From NCBI GenBank assembly GCA_026991055.1, contig JALXCE010000058.1, forward strand, positions 1 to 26,733: a stretch of DNA of 26,733 nt, read 5' to 3'. Below, one piece after another: positions 15,919-22,264 of the stretch; within the stretch, counting starts at the first letter, position 1; each line of letters begins with the position of its first letter. The position numbers and the translations under genes were made by a program. This DNA comes from Caldifarciminota bacterium. GTDB taxonomy: Bacteria > Hydrothermota > Hydrothermia > B15-G9 > WFZT01. Below the pieces are notes generated by a model. The model saw only the letters and a list, made by a program, of their open reading frames with translations, was not told where the DNA came from and did no database searches.

Positions 15919-16439
15919 TTTCTAAAATACCACTCTTCGTTTAAGAATGGTACGAGGGCCATAATAATGCCGCTTTCGTATAACTTTGCTCGGTCTATAA
16001 TACCTTTCGATAGGTAGCCTATTGCTCCCTGCTTTTGCTTCGAGTTATGGTCGTTTAAAAGCTCGTCCATAACATCACCCAACTCTACCCCTGCAAGAAG
16101 TTTCTCAACAATAAAATCAGGTAATGTAAACATGGGAGATGTTCCCCATCCAACACGTAAGTTTTTATCAACAATACACACAGCACCAAAAGAAAACCAT
16201 ACACCAGAAATCCTGGAAACCCCTCCCTCAATTCCTACGAAGAAATCACCTTCGATGGAATTTTTTAGTGTCATCGCTCTGTTAAAAGCACCCTTAAAAG
16301 TCTCGTTTCCAACAGGCTGGTGGGATACTCCTGACTTAACTTCTACCCCCACCACCTCAACATTCTCAAAGTAATGAGAGAAAGCGCTCCTTGTGGCAGA
16401 AATCTTAACCGGATTTTTTGAGCCTACAACGACCTTCAC
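15900..16439 (-). CDS. Inosine/xanthosine triphosphatase, YjjX family
   Basis: A 179-residue house-cleaning nucleotidase of the YjjX/DUF84 family that hydrolyses non-canonical purine triphosphates such as ITP and XTP. The opening VVVGSKNPVKISATRSAF, the middle VSHQPVGNETFKGAFNRA and the core FFVGIEGGV match the family pattern of substrate and metal contacts, and length is normal (about 170-180). It starts with GTG at 16439, sharing a 4-base GTGA overlap with the stop of the ABC ATPase gene, so it is coupled to the amino acid importer operon, an association with no obvious functional logic. Its 3' end overlaps the convergent pilin gene by 19 bp. Confidence 0.88.
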   Translation of the reverse strand: MKVVVGSKNPVKISATRSAFSHYFENVEVVGVEVKSGVSHQPVGNETFKGAFNRAMTLKNSIEGDFFVGIEGGVSRISGVWFSFGAVCIVDKNLRVGWGTSPMFTLPDFIVEKLLAGVELGDVMDELLNDHNSKQKQGAIGYLSKGIIDRAKLYESGIIMALVPFLNEEWYFRNQKSSY

Positions 16440-17158
16440 AGAATCTTACTCATGAAGAGTTTTGTTCTTGGATGGTCTGGATTTGTAAATATTTTTGAGG
16501 CTGGACCCTCCTCCACGATCTGACCATCATCCATGAAAATAACATGAGTCGCCACTTCCCTCGCGAATCCCATCTCATGAGAAACCACAATCATGGTCAT
16601 CCCTTCTTTAGCAAGGGCAATCATCACGTCCAATACCTCTTTAATCATTTCCGGGTCAAGTGCGCTTGTTGGCTCATCAAAGAGCATCACTTTGGGTTTC
16701 ATGGCAAGTGCCCTCGCAATGGCCACCCTTTGCTGCTGACCACCTGAAAGTTGGGATGGGTAGCTGTCTGCCTTATCCCTGATACCCACTTTTTCGAGTA
16801 ATTCGAGAGCACGTTTTCTCACCACATCTTTGGGCTCTTTCTTAACTACCACAGGTCCAAGCATGACGTTTTCGAGGGCTGTAAGGTGCGGGAAAAGATT
16901 GAAATGCTGAAAGACCATTCCAACTTCCGCGCGAATCTTATTTTTATCCACTTTTTTGTCCGCAATATCCTGACCCTCGATGTAAATATGCCCCTCGTCT
17001 ATTTTCTCAAGCGCATTTATGCACCGCAACATTGTGCTTTTTCCAGCTCCAGAGGGTCCGACGATTACCACGACCTGACCCTTTTTTACCTCAAAGGATA
17101 TTCCTTTCAAAACGTGCAGATGCCCGAATCTTTTGTGAACGTTAACTACTTTTACCAT
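16436..17158 (-). CDS. Polar amino acid ABC importer, ATP-binding subunit (GlnQ-like)
   Basis: A 240-residue ABC ATPase energising uptake of an amino acid with the permease and binding protein encoded just upstream. Walker A is GPSGAGKS (34-41), the Q-loop is VFQHFNLFPHLT, the signature is LSGGQQQRVAIARAL, Walker B/D-loop is LFDEPTSALDPE, and the switch histidine is in VVSHEMGFAREV. The strongly conserved segment GMVFQHFNLFPHLTALENV is diagnostic of the PAAT (GlnQ/HisP/GltL) group. Its ATG lies 17 bp inside the permease gene and is preceded by AAGGATGAG. The GTGA overlap with the YjjX-type gene follows. Confidence 0.95.
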   Translation of the reverse strand: MVKVVNVHKRFGHLHVLKGISFEVKKGQVVVIVGPSGAGKSTMLRCINALEKIDEGHIYIEGQDIADKKVDKNKIRAEVGMVFQHFNLFPHLTALENVMLGPVVVKKEPKDVVRKRALELLEKVGIRDKADSYPSQLSGGQQQRVAIARALAMKPKVMLFDEPTSALDPEMIKEVLDVMIALAKEGMTMIVVSHEMGFAREVATHVIFMDDGQIVEEGPASKIFTNPDHPRTKLFMSKIL

Positions 17159-17903
17159 TGACTCTCATCCTTCTTTCAAGATAATGTGTAAAAACCGAAA
17201 GGGTCGTTGTCATAACAAAATAAAGCGCTGCCACTGTAAACCATACCTCAAATGGCCTGAATATCCTTGAATTGATCTGCCTTCCCGTGAGCGTAAGCTC
17301 GGGTAAAGACATGACAGATACCAGTGATGAGTCCTTGATGAGGGAGATAAACTGCCCTGCAAGGGGAGGAATGACGATTCTGAACGCCTGTGGAAGAATG
17401 ATGTGTCTCATCACCTGAAAATAGTTCATACCAAGTGAATAAGCCGCTTCCCACTGGCCTCTTGGAATGCTCTGGATGCCAGCCCTGATGATTTCTGTAA
17501 CGTAGGCACCCTCAAATACGGACAATGCAAAAACTGCTGCCTGGAATGCGGTCAACCGGAAGATAGTGGCAACAAAGAAGTAAACGATGAAAATCTGTAT
17601 GAGCAGAGGAGTATTTCTAATGGACTCGACGTAGATTCCGGCAAGGAGCCTCAGGGCAGGTTCACTTGATATCTTCATAAGTCCTGCGACGACACCTATT
17701 ATGATAGCGACTATAGTGGAGACAGCGGAAACCTCAAGAGTAAGAAGTGCCGCTTTGAGGAAAACAGGCATAACTGGTGGAATGTCCTGCCAGTGCCAGT
17801 TGTATATCTGCTTTGCCTGAACAAAGTAGGCACCAAGGAAAAGGATTACAAAAAATACACCGAGTATGATAAATGACCTCAGGGTAAACTTCGATTCACT
17901 AAT
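17142..17903 (-). CDS. Polar amino acid ABC importer, permease subunit (GlnP-like) with probable ATT start
   Basis: A PAAT-family membrane subunit. The first ATG in frame (17771) would drop a needed N-terminal part and lacks a ribosome site. Upstream, the frame stays open for 44 more codons, encoding ISESKFTLRSF, a first membrane helix (SFIILGVFFVILFLGAYFV) and the YNWHWQDIPPV segment typical just before the LLKALLLTL-like start of these permeases. An in-frame TAG at 17910-17912 closes the frame just behind a strong AGGGAGGT site, leaving TAT, ACC or ATT as possible starts; ATT at 17903 lies nine bases after GGAGG. I therefore annotate initiation at ATT (253 residues). The EAA loop reads EAAYSLGMNYFQVMRHIILPQA and at least five membrane helices follow. 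A sequencing error near the start, or an out-of-frame GTG four bases on, is the main alternative. Confidence 0.8.
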   Translation of the reverse strand: MSESKFTLRSFIILGVFFVILFLGAYFVQAKQIYNWHWQDIPPVMPVFLKAALLTLEVSAVSTIVAIIIGVVAGLMKISSEPALRLLAGIYVESIRNTPLLIQIFIVYFFVATIFRLTAFQAAVFALSVFEGAYVTEIIRAGIQSIPRGQWEAAYSLGMNYFQVMRHIILPQAFRIVIPPLAGQFISLIKDSSLVSVMSLPELTLTGRQINSRIFRPFEVWFTVAALYFVMTTTLSVFTHYLERRMRVNGKSS

Positions 17904-17912
17904 GGTATACTA

Positions 17913-17918
17913 CCTCCC
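17913..17918 (-). promoter_or_regulatory. Ribosome binding site that fixes the permease start
   Basis: GGGAGG on the minus strand, nine bases from the ATT codon at 17903 and more than 140 bases from the first in-frame ATG. It overlaps no other gene, so it must serve the permease; this is the main argument for non-ATG initiation. Confidence 0.65.
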
Positions 17919-17934
17919 TATTTTAAGGATTTGG

Positions 17935-17973
17935 GTGAGGGGGGCGTCAGGCGAAGCCTGACGCCCCCCTCAC
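17935..17973 (-). terminator. 18-bp hairpin between binding-protein and permease genes
   Basis: GTGAGGGGGGCGTCAGGC and its exact complement are separated by three bases (GAA on plus, TTC in the transcript). It starts 9 bp after the stop of the binding-protein gene, with no T tract. Such a stem between a binding-protein gene and its permease typically stabilises or attenuates the message so that the binding protein is made in excess; that role is inferred. Confidence 0.75.
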
Positions 17974-17982
17974 ATAATTCCT

Positions 17983-18810
17983 TTAATCCTTCACCTTCTC
18001 CAGCCAGGGCATATCGATAAACCACTTCTTGAAGAGCTTATCATAAGTGGTTTGCCCTGGAGGTCCATCATGCTTAATCTGGAAAATGAACTCATTGATC
18101 CATCTCAAGAAGTCGACATCTCCCTTCCTGATAGCAAATCCAAAGTACTCGTAAGTGAATGGCTCAAGGATTGCTCTGACCTGTTTCTTATGTCTTCCGG
18201 CCCAAATGGCAAGGAATGGCTGGTCAAAGACCATAAGGTCAGCCTTGCCCTGCGTCACAGCCATCGCAGCTTCTACTTCTTTTTCATACCTCTTAAACTT
18301 TGCCTTCGGGAACATCTTTGTAGCGGCAAAGTCACCTGTTGTCCCTGTCTGCACGGCAATTACATAACCTGAACCATCGCCCAGGTCTTTGTAGCTTTTG
18401 ATGTGAGCCGCCTTCCTCTTCAAATTGACCATGATCGCCTGACCAGTTTTGAAGTAAGGGTCAGAGAAATTAACGGCAAGAGCCCTCTTTAATGTAATGG
18501 TCATTCCGGAGGCAATGATGTCAAACTTTCCTGTATTGAGCGCAGGAATAATACCATCCCAGTCGGTATTAACTATTTTGAGCTTAACGCCCATTTCTTT
18601 CGCCATCAGTTTTACAATGTCAATATCAAAGCCAATGATGCTGCCATCTTTCGCCACCATTTCAAAAGGTGCGTATCCAGCATTCAGCCCAACTCTGAGC
18701 TCACCCCTTTTTAGAATCTGTTCAAGGTATGAATTTCTGGCAATATCCTCAGGAGATATTGCCATCAATAGCATAGGTACAACTGCCAGTACAAGTAGCA
18801 GTTTCTTCAT
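17983..18810 (-). CDS. Polar amino acid ABC importer, periplasmic binding protein
   Basis: A 275-residue family-3 solute-binding protein. The N terminus MKKLLLVLAVVPMLLMA is a type I signal peptide, probably cut after LMA near residue 17; there is no lipobox cysteine, so the protein should be free in a periplasm, which argues for an outer membrane. Mature segments typical of the family include ELRVGLNAGYAPFEM, GFDIDIVKLMAKEMGVKLKIV, GIIPALNTGKFDIIASGMTIT and DPYFKTGQAIMV, the strands and loops that bind the amino group and side chain of the ligand. First gene of the leftward importer operon, with GGGAGG six bases before ATG. The ligand (glutamine, arginine, cystine or other) cannot be decided from sequence alone. 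Confidence 0.94.
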   Translation of the reverse strand: MKKLLLVLAVVPMLLMAISPEDIARNSYLEQILKRGELRVGLNAGYAPFEMVAKDGSIIGFDIDIVKLMAKEMGVKLKIVNTDWDGIIPALNTGKFDIIASGMTITLKRALAVNFSDPYFKTGQAIMVNLKRKAAHIKSYKDLGDGSGYVIAVQTGTTGDFAATKMFPKAKFKRYEKEVEAAMAVTQGKADLMVFDQPFLAIWAGRHKKQVRAILEPFTYEYFGFAIRKGDVDFLRWINEFIFQIKHDGPPGQTTYDKLFKKWFIDMPWLEKVKD

Positions 18811-18905
18811 ACTACACCTCCCTTTGGGATTTTTTGATAATTGATGAGTTTCAAATAGATTGGAAATATCTGATTTGACATTAGAATCCCAGCCAAAGTG
18901 AATAA

Positions 18906-18934
18906 ATTTTAATCCCCATTGAAAAATTTTGCAA
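18906..18934 (-). promoter_or_regulatory. Putative promoter of the amino acid importer operon
   Basis: Minus strand: TTGCAA (18929-18934), 17-base spacer, TAAAAT (18906-18911). The start would lie near 18899, giving a leader of roughly 90 bases before the binding-protein ATG. Confidence 0.45.
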
Positions 18935-19455
18935 ACAGAGTGAATTTATTCAAAAATGAGGTGCTTGCGGGAGTAACCAAAAGCGATATCATACCTGAAT
19001 TCTTTTAAGAAACGAAAATAGCTACTGATATTGCTTCAATGATATTTCTTTAACGTCTTATACCTTGATAAAGGATGTTTTTCGATATAATTGCTCGTGC
19101 CATATGTTTTCTTTGCTCATCATATTCTACCCGTGTATACGGCATTTAATCCCTGAGAAACTCCTGAAACTTAAACATGGTCCGAAAGCGTAAGAAGTAC
19201 GGATGTTATCGAGAAAATGACTGATTCGGATAATCTTAATTTGATTTCAATACTTTTCTGGTCATCACCAAAATTTGTTTAAATATGTCAAAATGGCCTT
19301 AAAAGGTAGCTGTTTTTGTACCTTGTGTAAGTTTTGAAGACGATATAACATTTGAGTAAAAATGTATTATTGAAAAATAACTGCAAGATGCAAAGGTAAA
19401 TATGGGTTGGGTTTGATTACTTCATTGGGTAGGTGAAACCTAAAGGAGGTGCAAA
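18935..19455. other. Noncoding stretch upstream of the FG-GAP gene
   Basis: About 520 A+T-rich bases hold no frame longer than a few dozen codons, no tRNA or recognisable RNA family, and no long repeat. Candidate promoter elements for the FG-GAP gene lie at the right end. It may contain an unrecognised small RNA or the remains of a lost gene; nothing specific can be supported. Confidence 0.5.
19334..19362 (+). promoter_or_regulatory. Putative promoter of the FG-GAP gene
   Basis: TTGAAG (19334-19339), 17-base spacer, TAAAAA (19357-19362), about 90 bases before the ATG. The surrounding sequence is A+T-rich, so other positions are possible. Confidence 0.35.
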
Positions 19456-21150
19456 ATGATACACAAAATATCTAAATGGGCAGTTGTCTTGATGGGAGCG
19501 CTCACGCTCCTTGGTATGGCAAAGCTCCGTGCCACAGGATTCGAACTGATCTCCAAAATGGTGGGCGAGGGTGTTTATAACTATTTTGGGGCTTCAGTTG
19601 CATCAGCTGGCGATGTTAACGGAGACGGCTACGACGATGTGATAATCGGCGCTTACGGCTATTCTGACCATGGTTCTGGCGCTGCTTATATCTTCTTTGG
19701 CGGGCCATCCATGGATACCCTCTACGATGTTAAAATGGTGGGTGAATCGTGGGGCATGGGTCTCGGAGAAGTTGTGGCTCCTGCCGGCGATGTCAATGAC
19801 GATGGATACGATGATGTCCTTGTAAGTGGTCATTACTATCATGGTGGGCCACATGGAACTGATAGTAATGCCGTCATCATTTATATCTACTTCGGCGGTC
19901 AGAACATGGATTCTTTGCCGGATGTAAGGATTGTTACGGAAGATGTGGAAGATGACATTGGCTACTACCCTATGCCCACGGCTGCTTCTGCAGGTGATGT
20001 TAACGGTGATGGCTACGATGATGTGATAGTGGGCGTTCCGTGGCACAGAATATGGTCACATCCGAGTGTGGGAGCGGCTCAGATCTACTTTGGCGGCCCG
20101 TCTATGGATAGCCTTTACGATGTCCGATTGTTAGGTGAGGTCACATACGGCAGATTTGGGTTCACCGTTGCCTCCGCCGGTGATGTAAATGGCGACGGAT
20201 ATGACGATGTGATTGTCAGCGAAATACCGATGCTTTATGGCGGATATCCTGATACTGGAAGGGTTTACCTTTTCTACGGCGGATTTCCAATGGATGAGAC
20301 TTATGATGTTAAGATGGTGGGAGAGGACGCGAACGAGTGGTTCGGCCTTTCACTCGCATCGGCAGGCGATGTCAATGGCGACGGCTACGATGATGTTATC
20401 GTCGGCGCATTTGCATACGATGACAGCGCGAAAACCAACACGGGTGCAGCACGGATTTACTTCGGTGGTGCATCGATGGACAGCATATTTGATGTGATAT
20501 TAAAAGGCGAAGGAGCCGATGACCATTTTGGCATATCAGTGGCTCCTGCAGGCGATGTCAACGGCGATGGCTATGACGATGTTGCCGTGGGCGCGGAATC
20601 CTTTGATACCGCTGGAGCCACTGGGCTGGGTGCTGCATACATCTACCTTGGAGGCTCGACCTTTGATACTACATACTGCGCAAGGATAGTTGGGGAAGAG
20701 CAGGACAATCATCTTGGTGGATCTGTCTCCAGTGCAGGGGATGTTGACGGCGATGGACATGATGATATCATTGTGGGAGCAGCGACTTATGATTTAACTC
20801 CCTACGGTAGCGAGGGTGCTGCCTATGTTTACAGACTTAACTCAACATTGATTGGCGAAAATCCCCAATTTGGCGGAAGGATGCAATTAAACGTCATCCC
20901 TAATATTACGAGAGACCAGCTGCAATTAAATTTCTACATTAGTGAGAAAAATAAATATTCGAAGCATGTCAAGGTGGATATTGTGGACGCTACCGGCAGA
21001 GTTAAGTTAAGTATTTATAGTGGCACTCTGAGTAGTGGTTTCTACAAGAAAAAAGTTGATTTGAATGGAATACCTGATGGAGTGTATTTTTCCGTTCTTC
21101 GGATAAATGGCACTTATATAGCGTCTAAAAAATTCCAGATAGTTAGGTGA
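19456..21150 (+). CDS. Secreted FG-GAP (integrin-alpha-like) beta-propeller protein with C-terminal sorting-like domain
   Basis: A 564-residue exported protein. Residues 1-27 look like a signal peptide (basic start, hydrophobic VVLMGALTLLGMA). Seven FG-GAP repeats follow, each with a calcium loop of the form AGDVNGDGYDDVIVGA, beginning near residues 51, 110, 179, 241, 303, 365 and 427, consistent with one seven-bladed propeller; the second (DVNDDGYDD) and seventh (DVDGDGHDD) vary slightly. The C terminus (about 475-564) is a beta-rich domain ending IPDGVYFSVLRINGTYIASKKFQIVR, the pattern of type IX secretion / Por sorting domains in FCB-group bacteria. AAAGGAGG lies six bases before the ATG. 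A role in surface adhesion or binding of extracellular ligands is inferred. The presence of a sorting domain predicts type IX-like secretion genes elsewhere in the genome. Confidence 0.9.
   Translation: MIHKISKWAVVLMGALTLLGMAKLRATGFELISKMVGEGVYNYFGASVASAGDVNGDGYDDVIIGAYGYSDHGSGAAYIFFGGPSMDTLYDVKMVGESWGMGLGEVVAPAGDVNDDGYDDVLVSGHYYHGGPHGTDSNAVIIYIYFGGQNMDSLPDVRIVTEDVEDDIGYYPMPTAASAGDVNGDGYDDVIVGVPWHRIWSHPSVGAAQIYFGGPSMDSLYDVRLLGEVTYGRFGFTVASAGDVNGDGYDDVIVSEIPMLYGGYPDTGRVYLFYGGFPMDETYDVKMVGEDANEWFGLSLASAGDVNGDGYDDVIVGAFAYDDSAKTNTGAARIYFGGASMDSIFDVILKGEGADDHFGISVAPAGDVNGDGYDDVAVGAESFDTAGATGLGAAYIYLGGSTFDTTYCARIVGEEQDNHLGGSVSSAGDVDGDGHDDIIVGAATYDLTPYGSEGAAYVYRLNSTLIGENPQFGGRMQLNVIPNITRDQLQLNFYISEKNKYSKHVKVDIVDATGRVKLSIYSGTLSSGFYKKKVDLNGIPDGVYFSVLRINGTYIASKKFQIVR
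19612..20766 (+). repeat. Seven coding repeats of the FG-GAP calcium loop
   Basis: Copies of the segment for DVNGDGYDD recur at intervals of about 177-204 bp. Codons have drifted at third positions while the residues are kept, which indicates old duplication under purifying selection. Confidence 0.85.
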
Positions 21151-21196
21151 TAGGAACGATGGAAATAATAACTGAGCTTAAATCTCATAAATACTT

Positions 21197-22057
21197 ATGA
21201 AAGAGAAAATCCTCGTTGTTGGTGCAACTGGAATGCTGGGCGCTCCTGTGGCCAGACGATTGAGAGATATAGGTTTTCAGGTGTGCGTTATGACAAGGCG
21301 GACTGCCAGAGCACTCAGGCTATTCGGCAAGTCTTTTGAGGTTGTGGAGTCCGATATTACGGATTTAAGTGGCCTTGAAAGGGCCTTAGATGGGTGCTCT
21401 GGCGTACACATAAGCCTGTCTGGCACAGTTGAATTAATTGGGGTAAAAAACATTGTGTTCGTGTCAAAATCAATTGGCATCAAAAAGATTACCTATGTTT
21501 CAGGCACTTCTGTTTCGGAAGATAACGCATGGTTCCCTTTAATCAGGCAAAAGTTAGAGGCCGAGCGGGTCATCAAAGAGACCGGCATCTGTTATACTAT
21601 TTTCTGCCCCACATGGTTTATGGAGTCGTTGAGCAGGTTTGTTAAGGGAAATCGCGCATACATGTTTGGCAGGCAGCTCTGGCCTTACCATTTCGTTGCC
21701 GCCGACGATTTTGCGATTATAGTTGCTCGCTCTTACATCAGAAAAGATGCCGACTGTAAAAGATTTATCACACATGGGCCAGAAGGGATACTGTTTAGGG
21801 ATGCGTTGGAAAAGTACTGTGCAGCGTGTCATCCGGAGGTAAAGCATATTTCGAAAATTCCATATTGGCTCTCCAAAATCATCGCAAGGTTAAAAAAGAG
21901 TGAAGATATGAAGTATATCAGCAACTTTATGGAATTTTTCGAAAAAGTAGGAGAGACTGGCGATCCGGAGGAGGCCAACCGCATATTAGGTGTCCCAAAC
22001 ACAACGTTAAACCAATGGCTAAAAGACAACTGTGGTGAAAGACTTACGACCACGTAA
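21197..22057 (+). CDS. NmrA-like / atypical SDR NAD(P)-binding protein
   Basis: A 286-residue Rossmann protein. The dinucleotide loop GATGMLG (9-15) and the strand end MTRRTARALRLFG (two arginines, favouring NADP) match NmrA/atypical short-chain dehydrogenase proteins, which act as redox sensors or as epimerase/reductase-like enzymes. ITYVSGTSV and the later WFPLIRQKLEAERVIKETGICYTIFCPTWFMES follow the family, but the catalytic Tyr-x-x-x-Lys of classical SDRs is replaced by FPLIRQK, so enzymatic activity is uncertain. It begins 46 bp after the FG-GAP gene with no Shine-Dalgarno sequence. The C-terminal 60 residues (from about 225) are charged and not recognised. Function here is unknown. Confidence 0.8.
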   Translation: MKEKILVVGATGMLGAPVARRLRDIGFQVCVMTRRTARALRLFGKSFEVVESDITDLSGLERALDGCSGVHISLSGTVELIGVKNIVFVSKSIGIKKITYVSGTSVSEDNAWFPLIRQKLEAERVIKETGICYTIFCPTWFMESLSRFVKGNRAYMFGRQLWPYHFVAADDFAIIVARSYIRKDADCKRFITHGPEGILFRDALEKYCAACHPEVKHISKIPYWLSKIIARLKKSEDMKYISNFMEFFEKVGETGDPEEANRILGVPNTTLNQWLKDNCGERLTTT

Positions 22058-22264
22058 AGGATTACTCTCTGTGAGAGACTTTCTTCAATATATTCAAGAA
22101 AACACTCACTTGTCCTGTTAAAAGCGAGATATTCCGGGGATTTTGCCTTCGTTTTTCGCCTTCACTCTGAACGATGTAGTTTGTAAATCAACAAATGATT
22201 TAAAATTTATTCAACGAGTGCCCGAACACTTGACTCAACAAAAGGTCCCCAAAATACTTTTGGA
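22058..22264. other. Intergenic region with a small hairpin and a promoter
   Basis: A short inverted repeat CTCTC-TGT-GAGAG follows the NmrA-like stop by a few bases and is followed by ACTTTCTT, a weak candidate terminator. The right end carries the promoter of the next operon. No gene is visible. Confidence 0.35.
22230..22258 (+). promoter_or_regulatory. Promoter of the pilus-linked operon (leaderless)
   Basis: TTGACT (22230-22235), 17-base spacer, AATACT (22253-22258), then six bases and the ATG at 22265. The start of transcription is predicted at or beside the A of ATG; no ribosome site is present. Confidence 0.55.

Noticed and set aside
17142..17771. Permease starting at ATG 17771
   Set aside because: It lacks a ribosome binding site and cuts off a membrane helix and the YNWHW segment typical of the family, both encoded upstream in the same frame.
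19075..19149. Small 24-codon frame in the long noncoding stretch
   Set aside because: No spaced ribosome site, Cys-rich random-looking product and no sign of conservation.
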